In this document: one piece after another, positions 23,761 to 31,827 of the stretch
Position numbering within the stretch: position 1 is the stretch's first letter
Layout: each line of letters begins with the position of its first letter
NCBI GenBank assembly: GCA_044220635.1
Contig: JBGAQP010000029.1
Location: forward strand, 1-40,547
Source: JBGAQP01 sp044220635
GTDB lineage: Bacteria; Pseudomonadota; Gammaproteobacteria; Burkholderiales; Usitatibacteraceae
Direction: 5' to 3'
Length of the DNA: 40,547 nucleotides
Translations under genes and position numbers: made by a program
The notes under the pieces: model-generated
Databases searched by the model: none
What the model was told of the DNA's origin: nothing
What the model saw: only the letters and a program-made list of their open reading frames with translations

Positions 23761-26727
23761 CTAGCGCAGGAGGGCGAGCAATGCCGCGTGGGCCGAATCG
23801 GCCTCGGACTCGATCCGGCGCAACAGCTCGTCGAGCGAGAGCGCGGGCCAAGCGGCATCGGGCTCGGCGGGAGCCGGGCGACGCGCCCATTCGCGGCGCA
23901 ACTCGACGCGGTCGGGTTCGCCGAGCAAGGCGTTCTCCATGCCGAAGGCGAGCACCCGCCGCGCGCCGGATCGCTGCCCCCAGGCCTCGACCAGCTCGGC
24001 GAAACCGAGCACGACAGCGGTCTTGAGGAACGGCGCGCCGATGGCCAGCGCGAGGCCCGAGCCCGCGGAAAGCAGCGCGCGCGCCGCATCCAGATCGCCA
24101 CGGCGCACCGCCACCCGGGCGAGCAGCACTTTCAACCAGCCCGAGATTGCCCGGATGCCCCTTGCCTCCGCGAGCTCCAGAGCGCGTTCGGCATGGCCCC
24201 GGGCCCGCTCCAGGTCGCCCGCGCCCATGGCGAGCGTAGCGAGGTTGGCGAGCACGAGAACGAGCGTGGCGACCAGCCCGTCGCGTTCGCACAGGGCGAG
24301 GGCCTGCTGCAGGATCGCGGCTGCCGCATCGGTGTCCTCGAGCAGGAGATACAGGGAGCCGAGGTTGCTCATGCAGAGCGCGGCGCCCGCGCTGTCGCCG
24401 ATCCGCCGGTGCTCGGCGAGCGACTCGTGCGACAGGCGCAACGCCTCGTCGTAGTGTCCCAGCCTTTTCTCGACCAGGGCGAGGTTGTCGAGCGTCGACG
24501 CGGTGACGTGCGCCCGGTCCTCCTCCGGAGCCTGGGCCAGGCACTTCCGGTAAAGGCGCCCGGCCTCTTCGAGGCGCCCGGTGCGGAACGCGCAGGAGGC
24601 GAGCACCGTGAGCGCCTGCCGCTTCGTGGCGCTCTTGCGCGGCGTGCGCTCGGCCGCCAATGCGCGCTCGGCGCTCGCCTGCGCATCGCCGTAGCGGTCG
24701 AGGCGGTATTCGAGCTGCGCGGCGTGGCTGAGGAGCAGTGCCTGCAGCGCCCGGTCCCCCGTTCCGAGCGGCGAGTCCATCGCCTGGCGCAGCAGGGCAA
24801 GCCCCTCCTCGAGTCGGACCCGGAGCTCGCAGTAGGTGAGCAGCGTGCGCACGTTGCGCGCCAGCGCCTCGGCCGGGCCGTGGGCGATCGAGAACTGCCA
24901 GGCGAGGCGGAAATTCTCGAAGTCGGCATCGATCGCCTCGAGCGCCTCGCGGTCGCCGTCCTCGACCGCCGGCCCGAGGCGCGCGAGCCGGTTGTGGAAG
25001 TACGCGGCGTGCGCCGATCGCGCGGCCAGGTGCGGCGCGCCGTCGCCCAGGCGCACCGCGGCGAGCTGCTGCACCAGCGGGTGCAGCCGCATGCGCGCGC
25101 CCTCCTTGCGCAGCAGCGACTTGTCGGCGAGCGCCCCGAGCACCGGGAGGGTGGCGCCCGCGACGGTCCGCGCCGCCTCGGCGGAGAAGCCGCCCCGGAA
25201 GACCGAGAGCCGCGAGAGGGCCTCGCGCTCGAGCGCCGCGAGCATCCGCCACGACTGGTCGAAGACGATGTCGAAGCTCGCGTGGCGGGCGGGCAGCGCG
25301 GCATCGACCGCGCGCAGCAGCTCCGTGCCCTGGCGCAGCTCCGTGGCGATCGCCTCGCAGGAAAGCACGCGCGTCCACGCCGCCGCGAGCTGCAGCGCCA
25401 GGGGCAGGCCTTCGAGCTGCCGGCAGATGTCGACGATGGCCGCCGCCTCGCGCGCCGGCTGGAGGTCGGGCTCGACCCGCCGGGCCGCCTGGATGAAGAG
25501 GCGCGCGGCGTCGAATGCCTCGATGCGGTCCCGGTCCTCGATCTCGGGGCAGGGCAGGCCTTCGAGGGGAAACACCCATTCCGCGGCGAGGGCCAGCCGC
25601 ACGCGGGAGGTCACGAGGATCCGAAGCCGGGGGCAGGCGGCGAGCACGTGCTCCAGGACGGGAGCGCCCGCCGCGAGGTGCTCGAAGTTGTCGAGCACGA
25701 GCAGTTGGTCGCGCTCGCGAAGGTGCGTGACGACCCGGTCGAGCGGATCGCCGGGGCCGCCGACGCCGAGCACGCGCGCCATCCGGCCCGCGATTTCCTC
25801 CGGCGTCGCGATGTCCTCGAGCGGCACGAATGCCGCGCCATGCTCGTGGGCCGGCCCGAGATCCTGGATCGCGTGCTGGGCGAGGCGCGTCTTCCCGACG
25901 CCCCCCGGCCCGACGAGGTTCACCAGGCGGCAGTCCGGCGCCGAGAGCATCTCGGCGATCCGGCGCAGCTCGACCGAGCGCCCGACGAAACCCTCGTCGC
26001 CCGCGCGCGACGAGGAAGGTTGCGCCGGCGCGGGAGAGCTCCCGGTCGCGCCGAGCGAATCGTGCAGCGCCTTCAGGCCGGCGTTCGGGCCGACCCCGAG
26101 CTCCTCCCCGAGCCTCTTCACGAACTCCCGGTAAGCCTGGCGTGCGCGCGCGCCCTGCCCGCTGCGTGCCAGCCAGGCGAGTTGCGCGCGCAATGCCGCC
26201 TCGTCCAGGGGGTCCGCTTCCAGCAGTCGCGCGGAAAGGTCGATCGCCTCGGCGGGGACCATCTCGGCGCCGAGGCGCGAAAGCGCCGCGTCGCGCCAGG
26301 CGGCCCGCAGGCGATCGCGCTCGAAGCGCAGCCATCCCGACCACGCCTCGTTGGCATCGTCGTCGAATCCGGCGAGGAGTTCTCCCCGGCGCAGGGCGAT
26401 GGCGTCGGCGCCCCGGCCCTCGCCCAGCGCCGACTCGAAGGCGAAGACGTCGGTCTCGGCCTCGAGGCGGGCGGCGTTTCCCTGCAGCTCGATCGCCGGG
26501 GCCCGCGGCAGGGATTGCAGGCGGAAGAGCGCCTTGCGTAGGTTCGCGTAGGCGAGCTTCGCGTCCTGTTCCGGCCAGAGCAGGGCCGCGAGTTCCGCGC
26601 GTTGGACCCAGCCGCGCTTGAGCGCGAGGTAGGCGAGCAGCTGGCCGCGCCTCTCGAACGGCAAGGCGAGCGACTCGCCGTCGTGCTCGATCGCCGGGGA
26701 ACCGAAAAGGACCAGGCGCAGGGGCAT
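23761..26727 (-). CDS. BTAD / NB-ARC ATPase / TPR transcriptional regulator
   Basis: A large regulator (988 residues) with the layout of SARP/AfsR-like proteins. Residues ~1-75 (LRLVLFGSPAIEHDGE..., LLWPEQDAKLAYANLRKALF) resemble an OmpR-type winged helix. Residues ~90-230 match the bacterial transcriptional activator domain. An ATPase module follows: Walker A GPGGVGKT (273-280), Walker B LLVLDNFEH (342-350), and ILVTSRVRLALAAEWVFPL and EGLPLALQLAAAW further on. From about 640 to 930 there are TPR-like helical repeats. Such proteins act as ATP-driven switches that sense a ligand or partner. The ATG at 26727 has no strong ribosome site; an in-frame ATG at 26793 would add 22 residues. It is divergent from the MBL gene and upstream of the diiron gene; both are candidate targets. 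Confidence 0.9.
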   Translation of the reverse strand: MPLRLVLFGSPAIEHDGESLALPFERRGQLLAYLALKRGWVQRAELAALLWPEQDAKLAYANLRKALFRLQSLPRAPAIELQGNAARLEAETDVFAFESALGEGRGADAIALRRGELLAGFDDDANEAWSGWLRFERDRLRAAWRDAALSRLGAEMVPAEAIDLSARLLEADPLDEAALRAQLAWLARSGQGARARQAYREFVKRLGEELGVGPNAGLKALHDSLGATGSSPAPAQPSSSRAGDEGFVGRSVELRRIAEMLSAPDCRLVNLVGPGGVGKTRLAQHAIQDLGPAHEHGAAFVPLEDIATPEEIAGRMARVLGVGGPGDPLDRVVTHLRERDQLLVLDNFEHLAAGAPVLEHVLAACPRLRILVTSRVRLALAAEWVFPLEGLPCPEIEDRDRIEAFDAARLFIQAARRVEPDLQPAREAAAIVDICRQLEGLPLALQLAAAWTRVLSCEAIATELRQGTELLRAVDAALPARHASFDIVFDQSWRMLAALEREALSRLSVFRGGFSAEAARTVAGATLPVLGALADKSLLRKEGARMRLHPLVQQLAAVRLGDGAPHLAARSAHAAYFHNRLARLGPAVEDGDREALEAIDADFENFRLAWQFSIAHGPAEALARNVRTLLTYCELRVRLEEGLALLRQAMDSPLGTGDRALQALLLSHAAQLEYRLDRYGDAQASAERALAAERTPRKSATKRQALTVLASCAFRTGRLEEAGRLYRKCLAQAPEEDRAHVTASTLDNLALVEKRLGHYDEALRLSHESLAEHRRIGDSAGAALCMSNLGSLYLLLEDTDAAAAILQQALALCERDGLVATLVLVLANLATLAMGAGDLERARGHAERALELAEARGIRAISGWLKVLLARVAVRRGDLDAARALLSAGSGLALAIGAPFLKTAVVLGFAELVEAWGQRSGARRVLAFGMENALLGEPDRVELRREWARRPAPAEPDAAWPALSLDELLRRIESEADSAHAALLALLR

Positions 26728-26851
26728 TTCCGAGGTCCCGGAAGGGAGGGCCGAATCATGCCCTCTTCCCCCTAGAGCGGCAAGGAACCCCATGGCCTTC
26801 GGCCGGCCCGGGTGTAAGCTTTGTGCCCGTTTCGCCATAGGGGAGGGGATC

Positions 26852-27697
26852 ATGCCGAACACGACGCTGCGAATCCTTCGCTCGACCCTCGTCGCGGGGC
26901 TCCTGTCGATGCCGGGTCTCGCGCCCGCCGCTCCGGGCGAGACCACGGTGCACTGGTACGGCCACGCGGCGTTCCGGATCGAGACGCCCTCGGGCGGCGT
27001 GATCCTGATCGACCCGTTCCTCAACGGGCCGACCAACCCGGACAAGGAGTCGGTCGCGAAGCTCGAACGCGTGGACTACATCCTGCTCACGCATGCGCAC
27101 TCGGACCACGTCGGGCAGGCGGTGGAGATCGGCAAGAAGACGGGCGCGGTGCTGGTGGCGACCTTCGGCCTGCAGTTCAACATGAGGACCGTGCTCGGCT
27201 ACCCCGAGCCGCAGGCGACCCTGGCGACCGGAGGCAATGTGGGCGGGACGATCGACCTGCCCAAGGCGAAGGCGAAGGTGACGCTGGTCCATGCCGTCCA
27301 CGGGTCGGAGCTCACGACACCGCAGATCCCGGCGCCCGCGCCGGGCCACCCGAGCGCGATCGCCGGCGGCAACCCGGTCGGCTACGTGCTGCAGATCGAG
27401 GGCGGCCCGACCATCTACCACACGGGCGATACGGAGGTGTACGAGGACATGAAGCTCATCTCCGAGTTCTTCAAGGTCGACCTGATGCTCTCCTGCATCG
27501 GCGGGCATTTCACGATGGACCCGGCGCGTGCGGCGCTCGCCGTGCAGCACGTGAGGCCCCGGCAGGTGGTGCCGATGCACTTCGCGACCTTCGGGCTGCT
27601 CAAGGGCACGCCGGACCAGTTCCGCGACGAGCTCGCGAAACGGAAGGTGTCGAGCGAGCTCGTCGTGATGAAGCCGGGCGAAAGCCGCAAGTTCTGA
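26852..27697 (+). CDS. Exported MBL-fold metal-dependent hydrolase (UlaG/UPF0173-like)
   Basis: A 281-residue metallo-beta-lactamase-fold protein. A signal peptide is likely (hydrophobic run LVAGLLSMPGLAPAAPG), so it probably works in the periplasm; cytoplasmic relatives of the UPF0173/UlaG group lack this. The fold opens VHWYGHAAFRIE, a hallmark of this group, then the complete metal motif THAHSDH (His81, His83, Asp85, His86), with later ligands in YHTGDTEVY and VVPMHFATFG. GGGAGGGGA precedes the ATG. A -10-like TGTAAGCT ends at 26820. The gene is divergent from the BTAD regulator, sharing about 120 bases of control region. Phosphodiester, lactone or peptide-type substrates are all possible; none can be chosen. 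Confidence 0.9.
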   Translation: MPNTTLRILRSTLVAGLLSMPGLAPAAPGETTVHWYGHAAFRIETPSGGVILIDPFLNGPTNPDKESVAKLERVDYILLTHAHSDHVGQAVEIGKKTGAVLVATFGLQFNMRTVLGYPEPQATLATGGNVGGTIDLPKAKAKVTLVHAVHGSELTTPQIPAPAPGHPSAIAGGNPVGYVLQIEGGPTIYHTGDTEVYEDMKLISEFFKVDLMLSCIGGHFTMDPARAALAVQHVRPRQVVPMHFATFGLLKGTPDQFRDELAKRKVSSELVVMKPGESRKF

Positions 27698-27763
27698 GGC
27701 CGGCTCGCTAAAGCGCTGGTCGGGAGACCGGCCCTTTGCGTTGGTCGAGCGCGGCTGGAACGC

Positions 27764-28381
27764 TCAGTTGCGCGGGGTGGCGGGCGGCGGCGGCGTGTCC
27801 GGTGGCGGGTAGCTCGCGGGCGGCACGTAGGCCGGCACCGGATAGCCCGAGCTCGTCGGCGGGGGAGGAGGCGAGTAGGTGCCCTGCGCAGTGCCCGGAT
27901 GGGCATAGCTCGGGCGGGCGGGACCGGCGTAGCTTCGCGAGGTCGGGACCCGGTTGCCGCGCGCATACATGCACTGGAGGTAGGCGCCGTCGTAGCCGCG
28001 CTGCAGCTGGTACGAGGACATCGCGGTGTAGGGGCTGCCTGCCGCCGCGCCGAAGAGGAGCCCGGTTCCCGCGCCGACGGCCGCGGCCTCTCCCGCATTG
28101 CCGCTGGCCGCGCCGATGATGGCGCCCGTGACCGCGCCGAGCGCGGCTCCCGCAGCCGCCGTCGAGGCGGCCTGGTTGTCGGCGCTCGCCGCGGTGCTGC
28201 CGGCGGCGCTTGCCACCACCGCGTCCGCGTAGCGCAGGCACTGCGCGACATCGGCCTGGTATTCCTCGACGCTCTTCTGCGAGCCGGGCAGCGCCATGAC
28301 GCTGGGACCGGTGGGAATCACGGTGCACGCGCCGAGAATCAGGCACGCGACTGCGAGCGGGACGGAAGCACGGGCTTTCAT
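27764..28381 (-). CDS. Glycine-zipper lipoprotein
   Basis: A 205-residue predicted lipoprotein. The signal sequence ends in a lipobox LGAC with Cys19. A mid-protein glycine-zipper region (AAGAALGAVTGAIIGAASG, then GAGTGLLFGAAAG) resembles outer-membrane-associated SlyB-like and YMGG-type proteins. The C-terminal ~55 residues are low-complexity Pro/Tyr/Ser, ending in a run of prolines. It is seven bases downstream of the Gly/Tyr-rich exported protein, in the same direction, so they form an operon. A structural or envelope-stress role is likely by family; nothing more specific is claimed. Confidence 0.82.
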   Translation of the reverse strand: MKARASVPLAVACLILGACTVIPTGPSVMALPGSQKSVEEYQADVAQCLRYADAVVASAAGSTAASADNQAASTAAAGAALGAVTGAIIGAASGNAGEAAAVGAGTGLLFGAAAGSPYTAMSSYQLQRGYDGAYLQCMYARGNRVPTSRSYAGPARPSYAHPGTAQGTYSPPPPPTSSGYPVPAYVPPASYPPPDTPPPPATPRN

Positions 28382-28388
28382 GGCGACC

Positions 28389-28937
28389 TCACTTCGCGAC
28401 GGTTCCCGGCGGCGTCGGGGTGACGCGCTGCCAGGGCACGCTGCAGGTCTGCACGTACGGGTAGTAGCCCGCGGGATTCGTGCAGTAGTACCAGAAGTTC
28501 TCGGGCGGAGGCTGCTCGGCCGGCTCCGCGGGGACGGACCGCTCCACGTAGACCGCGGGCGGCTCGTACGCGGGATAGGACGGATAGCCGTAATACGGGT
28601 AACCGTAGTACCCGTAGTACGGATAGCCGTAATACCCGTAGTACGGGTAGCTCCAATACCAGGGGCTGCCGAGGTAGATCCCCCCATACCAGCCGCCGGA
28701 ATGGCCGTGGTAACTACCCCCGTGACCGCCGCCGCCGTGGTAGCCACCCCCGTGGTAGCCGCCCCCACCGCCGGGCCGCCCGCCGGGGCGCGCCCCTGGG
28801 CCGCCACCGGGACGGCCACCGGGACCGGCACCGGGCCCGCCGCCGCCACCACCGCGGCTCTGCGCGTAGCTGTCGTCGAGGCCCATCGATATCGCCAGCC
28901 CGAAGACGGCGACAAGTGCGAGCGCCAGCCGTTTCAT
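28389..28937 (-). CDS. Exported Gly/His- and Tyr/Pro-rich protein
   Basis: A 182-residue protein with a signal peptide ending near DDSYAQSRG. The mature protein has a Gly/Pro/Arg-rich stretch, a Gly/His/Tyr stretch (GGGYHGGGYHGGGGHGG) and a Tyr-rich repeat built on YPYYGYYG, then a less repetitive C-terminus with a Cys pair (WYYCTNPAGYYPY, TCSVPW). The end resembles small exported proteins often found in betaproteobacteria, but I do not know its function. GGGAGG precedes the ATG at 28937. His clusters suggest possible metal binding, which is only a guess. It shares an operon with the glycine-zipper lipoprotein. Confidence 0.78.
   Translation of the reverse strand: MKRLALALVAVFGLAISMGLDDSYAQSRGGGGGGPGAGPGGRPGGGPGARPGGRPGGGGGYHGGGYHGGGGHGGSYHGHSGGWYGGIYLGSPWYWSYPYYGYYGYPYYGYYGYPYYGYPSYPAYEPPAVYVERSVPAEPAEQPPPENFWYYCTNPAGYYPYVQTCSVPWQRVTPTPPGTVAK
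28580..28649 (-). repeat. 24-base in-frame tandem repeat encoding YPYYGYYG
   Basis: Two near-identical 24-base units (28596-28619 and 28620-28643) with partial copies at both sides encode the Tyr-rich repeat of the surrounding gene. The units differ at only a few positions, suggesting recent expansion. Confidence 0.7.
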
Positions 28938-29244
28938 GACAACCTCCCGATCACACAGCGTTGGACCGCCCGGGGATTTTCCCGTTCGTCCTTCACCTAC
29001 TCTGAACGCCCGAGCGCGGCCGGGGTTGACCGCGGTCACGACCGGGAGCGCCTGCGTTCCCGGTCCCGCTGATCCCGGTCAACTTTCCGCGAGTTATTTC
29101 CGCGACCCAAGGGAAACATTCGCGCGGACGGCCTCCCCGCACCGTGCTTGCGAGATCGCGGGGGAGCGCAAGCCGGTGAAGGCGAAGCCCGGGGCGCCCG
29201 CCAAGTCCAAGCGGCGGCCGTAGTCCCCCGGCGGCAACTCGCGT
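28938..29244. other. Gene-free stretch with a palindrome
   Basis: No convincing gene lies here. The part next to 28937 is the promoter region of the minus-strand Gly/Tyr-rich gene. At 29025-29038 there is GTTGACCGCGGTCA, close to a perfect palindrome and shared with a second site at 35963; a possible half site GGTCAAC follows at 29077-29083. The plus-strand stretch ending at a TAG at 29221-29223 has high-GC codons but no acceptable start, so it is not called. Confidence 0.5.
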
Positions 29245-29892
29245 TCAGCGATCGCCCGTTTCGCCCGTCACCAGCCGGATGCGGCGGCGGATCGCATCGG
29301 CGGCCGCGCGATCGCCGGCCTGTTCCGCGCGCTTCTCCTGCACGCCGAGCCAGGCGAGGAGCGCTCGGCGCCAGCCGTTCGCGGTGGAGGCCTCCACGGC
29401 CAGCGAGATTCCGGAGGGCGTGATGTTCCCCTGCCGGAAGAGGACTCCCGCCGCCACCAGGCGCGCGAATGGATCCTCGATGGCCGCGAGCGCGCCGCCG
29501 TCGCCTGCCGCGATCGCACGGTGGTGCGCGGGCAGCAGCCCGGTCTCCTCGCCCGAGGCCTTGCCCGTGAGATACGCCGCGTAGGCGCGCTCGGGCGGCT
29601 CGGCGTCGGCGGCGAGCGCCCGGTAGCCCGGGCAGTCGTCGATGTCGAGGCTCGCCACGCGCGCCGCGCAGCGCACGAGCTCGGCGCGGGCGACCAGCTC
29701 CGCGCGGCCGGTGGCGGTGAGCGCCTTTCGGGCGCGCGCGAATTCCTGCTCCGCGGCCCGCGTGCGGCCCTCGAGCCAGGCCTTCTCGAAATTCTTGAGC
29801 CCGCCGTGGGCCTCGGCCTGCCAGTCCGGGGCCGGCGGGGAGCCGGCGCAGGCGCCGAGCGCGAGGACCGCCGCGAGGACGATCGCCCTCAT
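29245..29892 (-). CDS. Lipoprotein of an Mla-like operon
   Basis: A 215-residue predicted lipoprotein with lipobox LGAC (Cys15). The mature part is Ala-rich and helical with no clear domain; it does not show the MlaA or MlaC family features I know. Its ATG overlaps the stop of the MCE protein gene as ATGA, so it is coupled to it and probably works with it at the envelope. Some MCE operons carry an ABC-type auxiliary lipoprotein in this position; this could be such a component, but the sequence does not prove it. Confidence 0.75.
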   Translation of the reverse strand: MRAIVLAAVLALGACAGSPPAPDWQAEAHGGLKNFEKAWLEGRTRAAEQEFARARKALTATGRAELVARAELVRCAARVASLDIDDCPGYRALAADAEPPERAYAAYLTGKASGEETGLLPAHHRAIAAGDGGALAAIEDPFARLVAAGVLFRQGNITPSGISLAVEASTANGWRRALLAWLGVQEKRAEQAGDRAAADAIRRRIRLVTGETGDR

Positions 29893-30866
29893 GGCAGCTT
29901 CATCTCCGTATCGCGGGCGAAGGGCCACTTGCGGTTGATCTCGTCGATGAGGCCCGACACGCGGCGCAGCGCCGCCTCCACCTCGAGGCGCAGGCCGGCG
30001 AGATCCTCGGTCGCCTCCCGCGCGTTGCCGCTGATCTTCTGCGCGTCGGCGAGGATGGCGTCGGCCTTCTTCAGGCCCTCGCGCGCGTCGGCGAGCGCCC
30101 CGTTGAGCTGCGCCACCGCCTTGCGGGACTCCTCCATCATGCCGCCCGGCCCGAAGACGCTCTCGTCGGCCCTGGCGAGCGTGCGGTCGAGCCGCGCCGA
30201 CACGCCCTCGAGATTGGCGAGCAGCGCGTTCGCGCGGTCGAGCGCGGCGATCACCTTCTTCGCGTTCTCCTCCCCGCCGAGCAACCCGCCGAGCGCGCCC
30301 TGCGGCCCCGCCATGCGTTCGGTGAGCGTGCGCACGTTCGCGAGGCTCGCGTTGAGACTCGAGTCCTCCGCCGACATGCGCTCCAGGTTCTCGAGGAGCC
30401 GCTTCATCGTGGCGATGAGCGCGGGAAGCTCCTCGGTCGAGTCGCCCCGCAGCACCGGCCGGACGGCGCCCTCGGGCAAGGGCTTGTCGGAGAGATCGCC
30501 CGTGAACGCGCGCAGGCGCGCGCCCCCGACGATGCTGCGCTCGAGCGTGTAGACGCTGGAGGCGCGCAGCCACTGCGCGTCCTTGCGCGGGATGTCGATC
30601 ACGATCCGCGCCTTGCCCTCCTGCGCGAGCTCGATGCGCTGCACGCGCCCGATGGGGAAGCCCGAGAAGGTGAGGTCCATGCCCACCGTCACGCCCGCGC
30701 CGTCGTCGGCCATCAGCACGAGGCGCTGCGTGTCCTCGAACGTCCCACGGGAATAGAAGACGTAGAGGACGAAGCCGACGACGACCGCCGCCGCGAACGC
30801 GAGCAGGAGCCCCGCCTTCAGCTCGGCGCGGCGGGTCCCGGGGGCGATGGGCGTCGGCTCTTCCAT
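29889..30866 (-). CDS. MCE-domain protein (MlaD-like)
   Basis: A 325-residue inner-membrane-anchored MCE protein, expected to form a ring that passes lipids between membranes. A single N-terminal helix (GLLLAFAAAVVVGFVLYVFY) is followed by one MCE domain, about residues 45-120, with the family segments VGMDLTFSGFPIGRVQRIEL and SIVGGARLRAF. The rest is a long helical region with coiled-coil character, which in PqiB/LetB-like and some MlaD-like proteins builds a tunnel or stalk. It lies six bases after the MlaE gene and overlaps the lipoprotein gene. The length exceeds a minimal MlaD (about 180 residues). Confidence 0.92.
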   Translation of the reverse strand: MEEPTPIAPGTRRAELKAGLLLAFAAAVVVGFVLYVFYSRGTFEDTQRLVLMADDGAGVTVGMDLTFSGFPIGRVQRIELAQEGKARIVIDIPRKDAQWLRASSVYTLERSIVGGARLRAFTGDLSDKPLPEGAVRPVLRGDSTEELPALIATMKRLLENLERMSAEDSSLNASLANVRTLTERMAGPQGALGGLLGGEENAKKVIAALDRANALLANLEGVSARLDRTLARADESVFGPGGMMEESRKAVAQLNGALADAREGLKKADAILADAQKISGNAREATEDLAGLRLEVEAALRRVSGLIDEINRKWPFARDTEMKLP

Positions 30867-30872
30867 GCAGGC

Positions 30873-31673
30873 TCAGGCGTACTTGAGGGCGATCGATCCC
30901 GCCTCGACCAGGGCGAGCGTCACGAAGATGCGCACCAGCCCGTGGGGCGCGGCTTCGGGCACCGAGGCCATCGCGCGCGGCGCGCCCAGGCCCGCGGCGA
31001 CGGGGATCACGGCGACCGCGACCGCGAAGAACCCCACCTTGATCGCGAGCCCCACGAGCTCCGCCGGCCCCAGCACCTGGCCGATGACGCGCGAATACGC
31101 GGCGTGTCCCCACGGCGAGAAGCCGTAGAGGCCGACATAGGCGATGACGAGCGCGACGAGCATCCCGATCGCGGTGAGCGCGAGGACGGAGGCGGCCACG
31201 CCGATGCCGCGGGGCAGGAGCTCCGCGCGCAGGGGCTCCACGGCGCCGCCGGGCGCGTCGAGCTCGCCGCGAACGCGCATCAGCGCCACCTCGGTGCCGA
31301 GCGCGGCGCCCGAGCGAAGCGCCACGAACAGCGCGACGAAGAGGGGAATGAGCTCGAGCACCAGCAGGCGCACGAAGAGGTCGAGGGAGTAGCCCGACAG
31401 GCCGAAGTCGCGCGCGGTCGCCTCGACGATGCCGATCAGCAGCCAGCTGAGCACCGCGCACACGGCCACGAACCCCGGCAGGACCTGCCCCGCGGACGAG
31501 AGCACCTGCCGCGCGGCGAGCGCGCGGATCCGCGGCGTGTACGTGGATGGCGAGAGCGCGGCGGCGAGCGCCTCCGCGCCGAACCAGGTCCAGCGCCACG
31601 CGGCGGCGGCCTTCGCTCGCAGGCTGCTTCCCGGCCCGGACATCGATCGTCGCAAGAAGGAAGGGGACTGCAT
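30873..31673 (-). CDS. MlaE-type ABC transporter permease
   Basis: An inner-membrane permease of 266 residues from the MlaE/YrbE family. It has about five hydrophobic segments, including VLPGFVAVCAVLSWLLIGIV and ASVLALTAIGMLVALVIAYV, and the family loop LELIPLFVALFVALRSGAALGTEVALMRV with the conserved Arg-Ser-Gly and Glu. The ATG at 31673 was chosen over one at 31643 because the length fits the family; ribosome sites are weak for both. It is the first gene of the operon MlaE, MlaD, lipoprotein. A nucleotide-binding subunit (MlaF) is expected but no such gene is adjacent; it would have to be supplied from elsewhere. Confidence 0.9.
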   Translation of the reverse strand: MQSPSFLRRSMSGPGSSLRAKAAAAWRWTWFGAEALAAALSPSTYTPRIRALAARQVLSSAGQVLPGFVAVCAVLSWLLIGIVEATARDFGLSGYSLDLFVRLLVLELIPLFVALFVALRSGAALGTEVALMRVRGELDAPGGAVEPLRAELLPRGIGVAASVLALTAIGMLVALVIAYVGLYGFSPWGHAAYSRVIGQVLGPAELVGLAIKVGFFAVAVAVIPVAAGLGAPRAMASVPEAAPHGLVRIFVTLALVEAGSIALKYA

Positions 31674-31710
31674 GCGTCGATGATACGCCGCGGGCACGGG
31701 CCCGGCCGCG

Positions 31711-31739
31711 TTGACGACGCCGGGCAATCGGCCTATGTT
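31711..31739 (+). promoter_or_regulatory. Promoter of the subtilase-like gene
   Basis: TTGACG (31711-31716) and TATGTT (31734-31739) are separated by exactly 17 bases, giving a leader of about 80 bases before the ATG at 31828. It lies between the divergent MlaE gene and the subtilase-like gene. Confidence 0.55.
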
Positions 31740-31827
31740 CGCGCCGATGGCCGGGACGGGGATCGGTTCCGGCCGCTTCCCGGCCCGCGTCCGGGCTCCC
31801 GCAGCACCTACTCCTGGAGGTTTCGAC

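Noticed and set aside
23635..26541. Plus-strand frame of 968 codons opposite the BTAD regulator
   Set aside because: Composition is Arg/Ala/Gly-rich without motifs, while the minus strand has intact Walker motifs and domains.
29040..29223. Plus-strand frame ending in a Lys/Pro/Ala-rich tail (KPVKAKPGAPAKSKRRP)
   Set aside because: The tail looks protein-like, but there is no acceptable start codon or ribosome site, and the 5' part crosses the palindrome region.
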